Source: Cohnella lupini
Lineage (GTDB): Bacteria > Bacillota > Bacilli > Paenibacillales > Paenibacillaceae
NCBI RefSeq assembly: GCF_003386205.1
Contig: NZ_QRDY01000004.1
Span: 248,001 to 312,000, forward strand
DNA length: 64,000 nt
Direction: 5' to 3'
Numbering within the stretch: the first letter of the stretch is position 1; each line of letters begins with the position of its first letter. The notes below the pieces were generated by a model, which saw nothing but the letters and a program-made list of their open reading frames with translations, did no database searches and was not told the origin of the DNA. Shown here one piece after another: positions 53,028 to 62,975 of this stretch. A program made the position numbers and the translations under genes.

Positions 53028-54035
53028 TTACTGAGGCTTCCCCGTCGATTCCCGAACGATCAATTCGGGCTGCATGACGATTCGTTGCTTGATGGCGTCT
53101 TCCCGCTCGGACTGGCCGACCAATAGATCGAACGCCAGCTTCACCATCTGCTCCATCGGTTGCGCGATCGTCGTCAGCATCGGATTCGTCACGGTAGAAA
53201 GGATCGTATTATCGAAGCCGATGACCGATAGCTCTTCCGGAACCCGAACTCCCGCTTCCTTGGCCGCTTGAAGCGCTCCGATAGCGAGCAAGTCGTTGCA
53301 GCAGAACAGCGCGGTCGGTCCGTCGTCTCGCCGGATGAGCTCTTCCGCCGCTCTTCGGCCGTCCCTGATCGTGGATACGCAAGAGACGACGTCCTCCGGC
53401 TCGATCGCCACGCCCGCTTCGAACAACGCGAATTTGAAGCCTCTGACCCTCTCGACGCTGCTGCTGACCTTGAAATTTTCCGACAACACCGCCAGCCGCC
53501 GATGGCCCAATTGAAGCAAGTGCTCCGCCGCGAGGGTTCCGCCCTTGAAATCGTCCGTCAGCACGCTATGAACCGGCATGGAGGAAACCTCCCTGGCGAT
53601 CATGATGATCGGAACGGACTTCTCCGCCAGCTGCAGCAAAATCTCCGTATTCTCGACGCCCGTACCGATCATGATTCCGTCGACGCTTTTCTGCTCCAGC
53701 AACCGGATGTATTTCTCGACGCGTTCGTCTTGGTTATCCGTGCTGCATACGATGACGCTGTATCCCGCATGATGCGCCAGATCCTCGACGGACCTCGCGA
53801 TTTCCGCGAAGAAGGGATTGGAGACATCGGGAATAAGCAGCCCCAGCGTAAACGTCTTCTTGCCCATCAAAGCGGAAGCGATCACGCTCGGTTGATACTG
53901 CAGACGCTCCATGACCTTGAATATTTCGTCTCGTTTTTTCTTGCCGATATTTCCTTTGCCGTTGATCGCGTTGGATACGGATGCGATGGAAACGCCCGCT
54001 TCCTTGGCGACATCGTAGATCGTTGTAGCTTTCAT
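53028..54035 (-). CDS. LacI family repressor, likely regulator of the inositol operon
   Basis: A 335-residue regulator: helix-turn-helix TIYDVAKEAGVSIASVSNAING at the N-terminus with the LacI hinge VIASALMGKKT, then a periplasmic-binding-protein-like sensor (LGLLIPDVSNPFFAEIARSV; IGFDNTILSTVTNPMLTTI). ATG 54035 (MKATTIY) is preceded by GGGG; the frame opens at 54047. In B. subtilis the iol genes are controlled by the DeoR-type IolR; no such gene is here, and a LacI protein occupies its place. Two AAGCGCTT palindromes before iolD are its expected operators. Confidence 0.9.
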   Translation of the reverse strand: MKATTIYDVAKEAGVSIASVSNAINGKGNIGKKKRDEIFKVMERLQYQPSVIASALMGKKTFTLGLLIPDVSNPFFAEIARSVEDLAHHAGYSVIVCSTDNQDERVEKYIRLLEQKSVDGIMIGTGVENTEILLQLAEKSVPIIMIAREVSSMPVHSVLTDDFKGGTLAAEHLLQLGHRRLAVLSENFKVSSSVERVRGFKFALFEAGVAIEPEDVVSCVSTIRDGRRAAEELIRRDDGPTALFCCNDLLAIGALQAAKEAGVRVPEELSVIGFDNTILSTVTNPMLTTIAQPMEQMVKLAFDLLVGQSEREDAIKQRIVMQPELIVRESTGKPQ

Positions 54036-54145
54036 CGTTAACCCCATTAATAGTCGGATAGAAAATGGAAAACGTACATTAACCTTCTCCGATCATTATC
54101 CGTTTTTCCATACTCCATTGCAATACGTCCGAACCCCTCGAAAAC

Positions 54146-54973
54146 TTACTCCGGCCGGGGTTTTCCCGCTATCCACTCATGGGCCGGATCGTTATGGAAT
54201 TTCCACTTCCGAGTCGGACCCGCCATCACGTTCAAATAATAAACCTGGTAGCCGGGAGGCGCGGAAACGGGATGGTATCCCTTCGGCACGAGTACGGCTT
54301 GTCCGTCCGTAACGGCAAAAGTCTCGTCCAGCGTTCGGTCGTCGGTATACACCCGTTGAATAGCGAACCCTTGGTCGGGCTGAACGCGAAAATAGTAAGT
54401 TTCTTCTAGCAACGATTCGTCGGGAAGCGCGTCTCTGTCATGCTTGTGGGGAGGATAGCTGGACCAGTGGCCCTCCGGCGTGAATACCTCGACGACGAGC
54501 AGACTGTCCGCGGGCTCTTGCTCCGGCAAGATGTTATGAATATAACGTTGCGTATTTCCGCTGCCGCGAACCTCGACGCCGACTTCTCCGGGAGCGATCA
54601 ATCGCGAAGCATGATTGCCTCGTCCTGGCGCTTTGCATACCGCCAACTCCAGCACCGTAGTCGCTTCTACCTCGAAGCTGTTATCGTTCGGGACGTATAC
54701 CGAATAAGGCGGCGTCTGCTCGAATACGTTCATTCGGCTTCCGATGTTCGACCACGATTGATCTTCGGTCGTTACGTCGGCCTTGCCGCTTAATAGAACC
54801 AAGCAGACCTCCTGCTCGCCGGTCGCTTGCTTAAGCTTCTGACCGGCTTCCAGACGGTAAACCTCGAAACCGACGTAGCTCCAGCCTGCGGATTCCGGCG
54901 TAATCGACATCAACAGACCATTCTGAGAAGGCTCGTTCCGAGGGCTTACGGTGAATTGAGGCATCCGTCTCAC
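54146..54973 (-). CDS. iolB: 5-deoxy-glucuronate isomerase
   Basis: A 275-residue bicupin enzyme that converts 5-deoxy-D-glucuronate to 2-deoxy-5-keto-D-gluconate in myo-inositol breakdown. Metal ligands are in YPPHKHDRD (His176, His178), LLEETYYF (Glu190/191) and KGYHPVSAPPGYQVYYLN. It overlaps iolG by four bases (ATGA), so both are translated together. Confidence 0.95.
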   Translation of the reverse strand: MRRMPQFTVSPRNEPSQNGLLMSITPESAGWSYVGFEVYRLEAGQKLKQATGEQEVCLVLLSGKADVTTEDQSWSNIGSRMNVFEQTPPYSVYVPNDNSFEVEATTVLELAVCKAPGRGNHASRLIAPGEVGVEVRGSGNTQRYIHNILPEQEPADSLLVVEVFTPEGHWSSYPPHKHDRDALPDESLLEETYYFRVQPDQGFAIQRVYTDDRTLDETFAVTDGQAVLVPKGYHPVSAPPGYQVYYLNVMAGPTRKWKFHNDPAHEWIAGKPRPE

Positions 54974-56004
54974 ACCCTTTCCCTTAATTCCTCGATCTCG
55001 GCTAGTTTAACCGGACGTTTCAGCTTATGGGACAGCTGCGCAGCCAAGGCGATTCGCTCCGCTTGCCTTCCGTCCTGCCCGTCCACCGACACGGGCTTGC
55101 CGTTCAACAAGCAATCAATGAACAACTCGGTCTCTTCGATGTAGGCTTGGTTATACCGTTCCAGAAAGAAATGCAGCGGCTTGTCGCTCCATACTCCGCT
55201 TTCGGTGCTGAGTACGGCGGAGCTAGGGAAATCGTTGACGACCGCTACTGAGCCTTTGGAGCCGAACACCTCGGCGCGTTGATCGTAGCCGTATACCGCC
55301 TTGCGGCTGCAATCGATGACCCCGATCGCTCCGTTCTCGAAGCGAAGCGTCACGACCGCCGTATCCACGTCACCATGCTCCGCGAACACCGGATCCACCA
55401 ACACGCTGCCTTGCGCGTACACTTCTTCGACTTCGTAGCCGGACAGGAATCTCGCCATATCGAAATCGTGGATCATCATGTCGAGGAAGATGCCGCCCGA
55501 AACCTTGATGTAGTCGGCGGGCGGCGGCGACGGGTCGCGAGATGTAATCTTGACGACTTGCGCCTCGCCGATCGCTCCTGCCGCGACATGCTCGCGTATA
55601 CGCTTGAAATTGTGGTCGAACCGCCGATTGAACCCGACCTGAAGCTGTACGCCCGCTTTACGGACGGCCTCTAACGCTTCTTCGGTCTGCCGTATGTCCA
55701 TGCTGATCGGCTTCTCGCAGAAGATGTGCTTGCCTTGCTGAGCAGCCCGTTTAATCAAAGGGACGTGCGTATCCGTGGAGGAGCAAATGAAAACCGCGTC
55801 GATGTCCGGATTCGCTAGAAGGTCTTCGCTATCCTGCGTAACGGTCGCAATTCCTCTAGCCTTTGCCCATTCGCGCAATTCGTCGCCGGCGTACAGATCG
55901 CTGACGGCTACGATTTCGAGATGGGGAATTCTTCGCATGTTGTCGGCGTGAATTTTGCCGATTCGTCCCGCGCCGATAATTCCGATTTTGATTAACTTGT
56001 TCAT
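54970..56004 (-). CDS. iolG: myo-Inositol 2-dehydrogenase
   Basis: A 344-residue NAD-dependent Gfo/Idh/MocA enzyme oxidising myo-inositol to 2-keto-myo-inositol, the first step. GIIGAGRIGKIHADN binds NAD, CEKPISMD has the conserved Lys, and MMIHDFDMARF gives the Asp/His catalytic pair. It lies 21 bases after iolA and is coupled to iolB. Confidence 0.95.
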   Translation of the reverse strand: MNKLIKIGIIGAGRIGKIHADNMRRIPHLEIVAVSDLYAGDELREWAKARGIATVTQDSEDLLANPDIDAVFICSSTDTHVPLIKRAAQQGKHIFCEKPISMDIRQTEEALEAVRKAGVQLQVGFNRRFDHNFKRIREHVAAGAIGEAQVVKITSRDPSPPPADYIKVSGGIFLDMMIHDFDMARFLSGYEVEEVYAQGSVLVDPVFAEHGDVDTAVVTLRFENGAIGVIDCSRKAVYGYDQRAEVFGSKGSVAVVNDFPSSAVLSTESGVWSDKPLHFFLERYNQAYIEETELFIDCLLNGKPVSVDGQDGRQAERIALAAQLSHKLKRPVKLAEIEELRERV

Positions 56005-56025
56005 AGTCCCTCTTTCCGCCGCTTA

Positions 56026-57471
56026 TTACCAGCGAGCTGTCACCATTTTTTTGCGGGTATAGAACTCGACGCCGTCCGTGCCGTTCGCATGTAAATCGCC
56101 GTAGAACGATTTCTTCCAGCCCGAGAACGGGAAGAAGGCCATCGGAGCGGGAACCCCGAGATTAATGCCCAGCATGCCGGCATCGATCGTTTCCCTGAAT
56201 TGGCGAACGCTGCTGCCGTTGCTGGTGAAGAGACAAGCCCCGTTGGCAAAATCCGAGCCGTTCGCGATCGCGATGGCTTCCTCCAACGTATCGGCTCTCA
56301 TCACCGAGAGAACCGGCGCGAAGATTTCGTCCTTCCAAATTTTCATTTCGCTGCTTACTTTGTCGAAAAGGGTAGGTCCCACGAAGTAGCCTTCAGCCGA
56401 GGATGCAGGATCCTTCCGCCCGTCGCGTACCAGCACTCCGCCTTCCGCTTCCCCGGATTCGATATAACCAAGGGTCCGTTCCTTATGCGAGGCTCGAATA
56501 ACCGGACCGAGGAAAGTTCCTTTCTCCAAGCCATTGCCGATCGTCAGGCTATCCGCGGCTTCGGACAATCTCTTCACAAGCTCGTCGCCCACCTCGCCTA
56601 CGGCGATGACGACGGCGCAAGCCATGCAGCGCTCGCCAGCGGAACCGAATGCCGCGTTCACGATTTCCTTGACCGTAAGATCGAGATCCGCGTCGGGCAG
56701 TACAATGGAGTGATTTTTGGCTCCTGCCAGCGCTTGAACCCGCTTGCCGTTCGCCGTGGCCGTCTTATACACGTACTCGGCGACGGGCTGCGAACCAACG
56801 AAAGACACGGCCTGCACCTTAGGATGAGTAAGAATGCCGTTCACGACATCGCGAGCGCCATGCACGAGATTGAGCACGCCCGCAGGTAATCCCGCTTCGT
56901 GAAACAGCTCCGCGAGCCGGTTAGCCAGAAGCGGCGTACGCTCCGACGGCTTCAACACGAACGTGTTTCCGCAAGCGATCGCAAGAGGGAACATCCAGCA
57001 AGGCACCATCATCGGGAAGTTGAAAGGAGTGATCCCCCCTATGACGCCGATCGGATACCGGTACATCCCCGATTCGATGTTCGTTGCGATGTCGGGCAAT
57101 TGCTTGCCCATCATGAGCGAAGGGGCCCCCGCGGCGAACTCGACGCATTCGATGCCCCGCAATACTTCCCCGTGGGCTTCTCCGAAGCTTTTGCCGTTCT
57201 CGAGCGTAACGAGCTTCGCGAGCTCATCCCAATTTTCCACCAGAAGCTGCTGGTATTTGAACAAGATGCGCGCCCTGCGCGGAACCGGCGTGCGACTCCA
57301 GCCCTCGAACGCTTTCTTGGCGGTTTCCACCGCCAGATCGACGTCCGCTTGCGTGGATAGCGGAACCGATGCCAGAATTTCCTCCGTCGCGGGATTATAG
57401 ACGTTCTCGAATTGTTCGGTAGCCGCGGCGACCCATTGTCCGCCGATCCAGTTTTTCAATGTCGTTGTCAT
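56026..57471 (-). CDS. iolA: CoA-acylating methylmalonate-semialdehyde dehydrogenase
   Basis: A 481-residue aldehyde dehydrogenase that turns malonate semialdehyde into acetyl-CoA and CO2. [28 protein letters not shown] and the nucleophile Cys in [11 protein letters not shown] are all in place; the IolA/MmsA-type Cys context is clear. It closes the carbon part of the inositol pathway. Confidence 0.95.
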   Translation of the reverse strand: MTTTLKNWIGGQWVAAATEQFENVYNPATEEILASVPLSTQADVDLAVETAKKAFEGWSRTPVPRRARILFKYQQLLVENWDELAKLVTLENGKSFGEAHGEVLRGIECVEFAAGAPSLMMGKQLPDIATNIESGMYRYPIGVIGGITPFNFPMMVPCWMFPLAIACGNTFVLKPSERTPLLANRLAELFHEAGLPAGVLNLVHGARDVVNGILTHPKVQAVSFVGSQPVAEYVYKTATANGKRVQALAGAKNHSIVLPDADLDLTVKEIVNAAFGSAGERCMACAVVIAVGEVGDELVKRLSEAADSLTIGNGLEKGTFLGPVIRASHKERTLGYIESGEAEGGVLVRDGRKDPASSAEGYFVGPTLFDKVSSEMKIWKDEIFAPVLSVMRADTLEEAIAIANGSDFANGACLFTSNGSSVRQFRETIDAGMLGINLGVPAPMAFFPFSGWKKSFYGDLHANGTDGVEFYTRKKMVTARW

Positions 57472-57492
57472 CCTGTTCCCTCTTTTCCCTAA

Positions 57493-58503
57493 TTAGCCTG
57501 CCGTGATTTCGCCGCGTTCGCAGCGTTCGATATAACCCTCGACTTGCGCGACGGTCGGCATCGCATCGGAGCAGCTATGGCTCGATATGACGATGCAGGC
57601 CGCGGCGCTGCCGTATTCCATGCTTTTCTCGATCGTCCACCCGGAGAATACTCCATATAGGAAGCCTGCCGCATAGGAGTCTCCGGCACCGAAGGTCTTT
57701 ATGACCTTAGCCGGATACGACTTCGCCCGGTGCTCGGATCCATCCTTCGTATAAGCGATGGAGCCCTCTTTGCCATGCTTGATAATGACTATGCTAGCGG
57801 AATGATTCAACCATTTATCGGCCGTATAGCGATCGATTCGCTTCGGATTGTTCTCGAACCGTTCCATGCTGTCGAACTCTTCCCGAGTGCCTATGATAAT
57901 ATCGCTTTTCTCGGCGGCCAGATTGTAATACGTGGCCGTTTCCTCGGCGGACTTCCAAGTATAAGGGCGGTAATCGATGTCGAAAGCGACTACGGTTCCG
58001 TGCTTGCGGGCGTAATCCACCGCCAGGAAGACGGCTTCGCGGGAAGGACTCGCAGCAAGCGCCGTACCCGAGATCAGCAGCATTTTGCTCGCGGCGATCA
58101 GCTCCTCGTTTACTTCGAGAGGACTAAGCTTCAGATCCGCCACGTTATCCCGGTACATCAGGATGCTGCATTCGGTCGGGCTCTTGATCTCGGTAAAAGC
58201 TAGCCCCGTTACCGCACCGGTCTTATCCGTGATAACGTTCTCCGTATCGATTCCTTTATCTTGCAAATAGCCTTCAATAAACCGGCCCATCTGATCATCC
58301 GCGATCTTCCCGATGAATGCCGTCTTGAGGCCAAGCCTGCTCATGCCGATCGCGATATTGGCCGGAGAGCCGCCGACGTACTTCGTAAAAGTCATCGTCT
58401 GCTCCATCGGCCGGTTGATCTCGTTCGCGTTCAGATCGATGCACAATCTTCCGATCGCCGCGAAATCGAATTTTCTGTCCGTCGGAAACGAAATATACGT
58501 CAT
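57493..58503 (-). CDS. iolC: 5-dehydro-2-deoxygluconokinase
   Basis: A 336-residue PfkB-family kinase phosphorylating 2-deoxy-5-keto-gluconate. YVGGSPANIAIGMSRLG is the N-terminal signature and FGAGDSYAAGFLYG the C-terminal catalytic Asp motif. Its ATG overlaps the iolE stop by four bases. The following aldolase iolJ is not in this window. Confidence 0.94.
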   Translation of the reverse strand: MTYISFPTDRKFDFAAIGRLCIDLNANEINRPMEQTMTFTKYVGGSPANIAIGMSRLGLKTAFIGKIADDQMGRFIEGYLQDKGIDTENVITDKTGAVTGLAFTEIKSPTECSILMYRDNVADLKLSPLEVNEELIAASKMLLISGTALAASPSREAVFLAVDYARKHGTVVAFDIDYRPYTWKSAEETATYYNLAAEKSDIIIGTREEFDSMERFENNPKRIDRYTADKWLNHSASIVIIKHGKEGSIAYTKDGSEHRAKSYPAKVIKTFGAGDSYAAGFLYGVFSGWTIEKSMEYGSAAACIVISSHSCSDAMPTVAQVEGYIERCERGEITAG

Positions 58504-59417
58504 TTGCCGTCACCTGCTGCATCCGCGATCAGCGACCGCAAGTAAGAGATGGCTTCCTCGGCATACTCGCGAGGCGGGTGCGCCGCCGGGTCTTGTTCCC
58601 CTTCGAGCATAGCCCATCCCCGATAATCTCTTTCGATAAGCTCTCCGATAATTGGCGCGAAATCAATGCAGCCATCCCCAGGCACTGTAAACACCCCGTT
58701 GCGAATGCAGGTAACGAAATCCGATCCTGCCGCTCTCGCCTGTTCAAGCTCCTCGCGTCGTACGTCTTTCAAATGTACGTAAGCGATGCGGTCGTAATGC
58801 TTCTTCAGAACGTCCAGAGGATCGGCTCCGCCATACAAGGCATGACCGGAATCGAACAGCAGGAATACGAGATCGGGGTCGGTCATTTCCATCAGCTTGT
58901 CGATTTCCTCAGGGCTTTCGACTACGGTTCCGCCATGGTGATGGTACGTCAGCTTCAACCCATACTCCTTCGCGATCAGACCGGCCGCGTTCAATCCTTC
59001 GGCCAGACTGCTCCAGCCGGCTTCGTCCAGCCTAATGACTTCCCGCTCATGAGGCGTTCGTCTCGGATCGAAATGCAAGGAACCGCCTACCTCGCAGGTG
59101 CTGATGACCTTGCTGCCCATTTCCTTCAGAAACTTGACGTGCTCCAGATAGGCGGCCAGCTCGCTTTCGCGGTAGGCGGGATCGGAAAACAATACGGATT
59201 TCCACTGGGAGACGAGCTCGATTCCCCGTTTGGAAAGCTCCGCCTTGAGCAAGCCGATGTCCGGGGGATATTTACGTCCCATTTCCGTACCTTTTAAGCC
59301 CAAAGCCTGCATATCGTCTAAAATTTGCGCGTAAGTCGTATCGTCTCCGTGTTCTTTCACGTCTTCCCCGACCCAGTTGATCGGATGCGCGCCCAGCAAG
59401 AAAGGAAAATTCAGCAA
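58500..59417 (-). CDS. iolE: myo-Inosose-2 dehydratase
   Basis: A 305-residue TIM-barrel enzyme removing water from 2-keto-myo-inositol. NWVGEDVKEHGDD, ALGLKGTEMG, HFDPRRTPHERE, YHHHGGTVVE and VPGDGCIDF match IolE. Twelve bases downstream of iolD. Confidence 0.94.
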   Translation of the reverse strand: MLNFPFLLGAHPINWVGEDVKEHGDDTTYAQILDDMQALGLKGTEMGRKYPPDIGLLKAELSKRGIELVSQWKSVLFSDPAYRESELAAYLEHVKFLKEMGSKVISTCEVGGSLHFDPRRTPHEREVIRLDEAGWSSLAEGLNAAGLIAKEYGLKLTYHHHGGTVVESPEEIDKLMEMTDPDLVFLLFDSGHALYGGADPLDVLKKHYDRIAYVHLKDVRREELEQARAAGSDFVTCIRNGVFTVPGDGCIDFAPIIGELIERDYRGWAMLEGEQDPAAHPPREYAEEAISYLRSLIADAAGDGK

Positions 59418-59429
59418 TACGATAACCCC

Positions 59430-61298
59430 CTAATAAGCTTTGGCCTTGCTCAGTTGTTTTTGCATCTCCGCATGCGCCTGGGTAACCTTCTCGCTCGAGG
59501 AAACGGCGGGAACGCCTACGTTCCACCACGATTCGTATCCGTCCGTATTCGTGCCCGGAACGACGGAAATTTCGATCAAGGTCGTCCGGGTTTCCTCTTT
59601 CGCCTTCAATAGCGCGAGTCGAAGCTCTTCCGCCGTGCCGACCTTATAGGCGGCTGCGCCCAGGCTCCGGGCATGAGCCGCGAAGTCGATCGGCAAGGTG
59701 TCGCCCGAATATGTGCCCGTATCCGCCTCGCGATAGCGGAACTCGTTGCCGAAACCATCGCTTCCATTACCTCTTTGTAAATTATGAATGCATTGAAAGC
59801 CGTGGTTATCGAACAGCAATACCGTGAATTTCGTTCTTTCTTGCAGGCTCGTGACCAACTCGGAATGAAGCATTAAATAGCTTCCGTCGCCGACGATGGC
59901 GTACACGTCGCGATCCGGCTCGGCCAGCGCTGCGCCGAAAGCTCCGCTGACTTCATATCCCATGCAGGAAAATCCGTATTCCATGTGGTAGCCCTTCGTA
60001 TCGGATACCCTCCACAAGCGCTGAAGATCGCCCGGCAGGCTTCCCGCCGCGGCTACAATGACAGATCTGGCGTCTATCGTCTCGTTAATGACGCCGAGAG
60101 CACGGGTTTGGGCCAGTCCGCCATCCCATTCCAGCGCATAGAGCCGATCTACTTCTCCATCCCATTCCGACTTCAATCCCGTTATTTCGCCTTCCGAATA
60201 TTCGCCGGAGTAGCCTGTCGCCGACAATTCCTTAATCAATGCCAGCAATGCTTCCTTCGCGTCCGAAGCCAACGCCGTCCCTTCAAGCTTCGCGGAATCC
60301 ATGCTATTCGCGTTGATATTTAGAAATTGCGCTTCAGGATGCATGAACGCCGACTTGGACGCCGTCGTGAAATCGGAATATCGCGTGCCGACGCCGATGA
60401 TCAAATCCGCCGATTTCGCCAATCTATTGGCTGCCAGCCCGCCCGTTACCCCGATTCCTCCGACGTTCAGAGGATGGTTCCAGGCTAACGCGCCTTTGCC
60501 TGCTTGCGTCTCGGCAACCGGAATTCCGAAGCGTTCCGCGAAGGCTTTCAATTGCTCCGTTGCTTCTGAGTAATGAACGCCGCCGCCCGCGATGATCAAA
60601 GGTCTTTTCTTGGATCGAATCAATTCGACTGCCCGATGAAGGGAAGACGCGGCCGGCGAACGCCGTTCGATATCGTGAACGCGCTTCGCGAAGAAGGATT
60701 CCGGATAATCGTAAGCTTCAGCTTGAACGTCTTGGGGGAGCGCCAAGGTAACCGTGCCCGTCTCGGCCGGATCCGTCAGCACTCTCATCGCGTTCAGCGC
60801 CGCGCTCATCAATTGTTCGGGCCGAACGATCCTGTCCCAATATTTGCTGACCGGCTTGAAGCAGTCCGTAGCGGATACCGTGTAATCGCTACCAACTTCG
60901 AGCTGCTGCAGTACAGGATCCGGCTGCCTCGACGCGAAGTTGTCTCCCGGGAGCAGAAGCAACGGAATTCGGTTTACGTTAGCCGTGCCCGCCGCCGTTA
61001 TCATGTTCAAGGCACCGGGACCGATCGACGTCGTGCAAGCGTAGATCTGCCTGCGGTTCTTCTGCTTGGCATAGGCGGCAGCGGCATGGGTCATGCCTTG
61101 CTCGCTTTTCCCTTGCACATAAACTAAGCTTCCCGCGCTACGCTCGAGCGCCTCTCCGATACCTGTCACGTTGCCGTGACCGAATATGCCCATCACTCCC
61201 GCGACGAATTTCGTCTCGGTGCCGTCGAGCGAAACGTACTGGTTATCAAGGAATTTCAACAACGCCTGCGCCATCGTTAACCGGATTGTGCTCATCAT
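59430..61298 (-). CDS. iolD: 3D-(3,5/4)-trihydroxycyclohexane-1,2-dione hydrolase
   Basis: A 622-residue thiamine-diphosphate enzyme opening the cyclohexane dione to 5-deoxy-glucuronate. N-terminal [14 protein letters not shown], middle PLLLLPGD, and the ThDP loop [12 protein letters not shown] with LLFDN are the expected features. First gene of the iol operon; GGAGG lies five to eight bases upstream of the tandem ATG codons. Confidence 0.95.
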   Translation of the reverse strand: MMSTIRLTMAQALLKFLDNQYVSLDGTETKFVAGVMGIFGHGNVTGIGEALERSAGSLVYVQGKSEQGMTHAAAAYAKQKNRRQIYACTTSIGPGALNMITAAGTANVNRIPLLLLPGDNFASRQPDPVLQQLEVGSDYTVSATDCFKPVSKYWDRIVRPEQLMSAALNAMRVLTDPAETGTVTLALPQDVQAEAYDYPESFFAKRVHDIERRSPAASSLHRAVELIRSKKRPLIIAGGGVHYSEATEQLKAFAERFGIPVAETQAGKGALAWNHPLNVGGIGVTGGLAANRLAKSADLIIGVGTRYSDFTTASKSAFMHPEAQFLNINANSMDSAKLEGTALASDAKEALLALIKELSATGYSGEYSEGEITGLKSEWDGEVDRLYALEWDGGLAQTRALGVINETIDARSVIVAAAGSLPGDLQRLWRVSDTKGYHMEYGFSCMGYEVSGAFGAALAEPDRDVYAIVGDGSYLMLHSELVTSLQERTKFTVLLFDNHGFQCIHNLQRGNGSDGFGNEFRYREADTGTYSGDTLPIDFAAHARSLGAAAYKVGTAEELRLALLKAKEETRTTLIEISVVPGTNTDGYESWWNVGVPAVSSSEKVTQAHAEMQKQLSKAKAY

Positions 61299-61321
61299 CG
61301 TATCCTCCTCTAAGCTAAGTT

Positions 61322-61388
61322 AAGCGCTTTTTCAATTTTTCTGTTTCAATAGTAATAATCTTTATATATAATATTTAGTAAAGCGCTT
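61322..61388. promoter_or_regulatory. iol promoter region with two LacI-type palindromes
   Basis: AAGCGCTT occurs at 61322-61329 and 61381-61388, with centres 59 bases apart on either side of an AT-rich stretch (TATATATAATATTT). Their flanks match the cre consensus poorly, so they look like sites of the operon's own LacI protein. The spacing would allow looping across the promoter. Confidence 0.65.
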
Positions 61389-61449
61389 AATAAAGCATAC
61401 AATGAAGCTCTCCTCAAATCAATCCTAAATTTATGGAGGTTTATCTTTA

Positions 61450-62121
61450 ATGCCTATGTCAGAAGCAAACCCGTACTGGGATACCGTTCTCCGCGTAGCT
61501 CCGCTGTTGTATATGGATCGTCTTGAGCCATTTAAGCCGATTCGCGTCGGAGTGACGGTATTCGAAGCTTCCGCTCCTTCGCTCTCGTTCGATAGAAACA
61601 TTATCGTTCAACGGGATACTATTCGAATGGTCATCGAATATGCGATCTATTGGGATTACGACATTCAGCATGTATACGACTTGGAGCATGTATGGATTTA
61701 CGTCGACCACGATGGAGAGATCGCCTCCTGCGAAGTCAGCTTTCACGGACGTTACCTTATCGGACTTCTGCGCGATCGCAGCAACCTATCCGCGGACAAA
61801 AGAGTCCGTCTATTCGTACAGCCCGGCAAGCATGCCATGTCACCGCTCGAGGAAGTCTTCCGTCTGCTGCCGAACGTAGAATCCTGCTGCCAAGAGGAAG
61901 CCGGAGTCGACGGAGTATTGGAGCCGTCGATGTTCAAGGGGCAGTTCAAATCGGGAGACGATATCGACGACCGCGCGGAGACGCTTCTACGCTCCTTCTC
62001 CTTCCAACCCACCTTCGACTACGTGCCGCATAAATGGGCTTCGGACGATTTCGTCTCCTGGGACGAGCTTCGCGTCGAGATCCCCGTTCGCATGAGGGCC
62101 GTCGTTGCCTCTTTGGCTTAA
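61450..62121 (+). CDS. Hypothetical protein, 223 residues
   Basis: Not recognised. GGAGG precedes ATG 61450, codon use matches the neighbours and a strong terminator follows, so it is very likely real. No signal peptide or membrane helix. The middle YWDYDIQHVYDLEHVWIYVD is rich in aromatics and acids with two His, recalling metal or phosphate-binding sites but matching no family I can name. It diverges from iolD, sharing the promoter region, so it may be under the same LacI control. Confidence 0.75.
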   Translation: MPMSEANPYWDTVLRVAPLLYMDRLEPFKPIRVGVTVFEASAPSLSFDRNIIVQRDTIRMVIEYAIYWDYDIQHVYDLEHVWIYVDHDGEIASCEVSFHGRYLIGLLRDRSNLSADKRVRLFVQPGKHAMSPLEEVFRLLPNVESCCQEEAGVDGVLEPSMFKGQFKSGDDIDDRAETLLRSFSFQPTFDYVPHKWASDDFVSWDELRVEIPVRMRAVVASLA

Positions 62122-62149
62122 GCGTTCGGCGTGCGGTTCGGTACTTCAA

Positions 62150-62193
62150 AAAGAAGACGGTTATTCCCCGAAATTGGAATAACCGTCTTCTTT
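62150..62193 (+). terminator. Terminator of the hypothetical gene
   Basis: AAAGAAGACGGTTATTCC and its exact complement, 18 bp, around eight bases, ending in TTT. It starts 28 bases after the stop. Confidence 0.88.
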
Positions 62194-62339
62194 GCTTGTA
62201 AAATAGCCCGAGAATGATGATGATGATGATGCGACTTCATACCCGGGTCTATTTGAGCTCCCGTTCTTCGCGTTGACCTAAGAACGGGAACGTTCAACCA
62301 TGTTCAGCTTCCTCTGCCAAATCGTAGATTGCATTTGTA
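62194..62339. other. Intergenic stretch, no gene seen
   Basis: Contains a short GAT trinucleotide run near 62215-62231 and GAACGGGA/TCCCGTTC-like inverted repeats near 62260-62290. No gene supported. Confidence 0.4.
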
Positions 62340-62536
62340 AAGTAAGATGATAATCATCATTATTAAAGCCTATGAGCCATTTTGGAATCCAAGTAGGATG
62401 AAGAACATCACTATTAATCGATTTTTTGAAAGGAATAGAACAAACTTAGAACAATAGCAATGAAAACCATCTTTATCCAGCCTAAACTTTGAACGTGCTT
62501 CAAAATTACATTGAAAAACATCGCTATTGGATAAGA
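62340..62536. repeat. Dispersed ~195-bp element, copy 2
   Basis: Same orientation and length as 29341-29540, with many point changes. It lies directly before the family D array. Confidence 0.75.
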
Positions 62537-62568
62537 ATGACTCTAACCCGAGGATACTTCCTCTTTCC

Positions 62569-62975
62569 CGCCGCCAACGCACCCACTCCCGAGCTGTAGC
62601 CATACTTTTTATGCTTAGAGCTCCGCCAACGCACCCACTCCAAGCTGTAGCCATATTTTTTATGCTTAGAGCTCCGAAAACTAACCAATTCCGAGCTGTA
62701 ACCATACTTTCTATGCTTAGAGCGCCGCCAACGAACCTACTCCGAGCTGTAGCCATACTTTTTATGGTTACAGCTCCGTAAACTAACCCACTCCGAGCTG
62801 TTGCCATACTTTTTATGCTTAGAGCTCCGTAAACTAGCCCACTCCGAGCTGTAGCCATACTTTTTATGCTAGAGCGCCGCCAACGAACCCACTCCCGAGT
62901 GTAAACATACTTTTTATGCTTAGAGCTCCACCCACGCACCCACTCCGAGCTGTAGCCATACTTTCTATGCTTACA
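62569..62975. repeat. 51-bp tandem array, family D, about eight copies
   Basis: Unit GAGCTGTAGCCATA-CTTTT-TATGCTTAGAGCTC plus a variable spacer CCGCCAACGCACCCACT. Most units fold with two mismatches; the copy near 62748-62780 has TATGGTTACAGCTC and pairs perfectly over 14 positions. One unit near 62860 lacks a base. Degenerate pieces continue to about 63030 (GAAGCCATTCTTTTTATGCTTA). Not a gene, despite an open minus-strand frame. Confidence 0.88.

Noticed and set aside
61322..61388. cre sites for CcpA before iolD
   Set aside because: Each palindrome matches only about 10 of 14 consensus positions, so own-repressor sites fit better.
62215..62231. GAT trinucleotide run
   Set aside because: Too short to treat as a functional microsatellite.
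62370..62939. 189-residue minus-strand frame through the family D array
   Set aside because: Basic low-complexity repeat with no ribosome site; one unit with a missing base would shift the frame.
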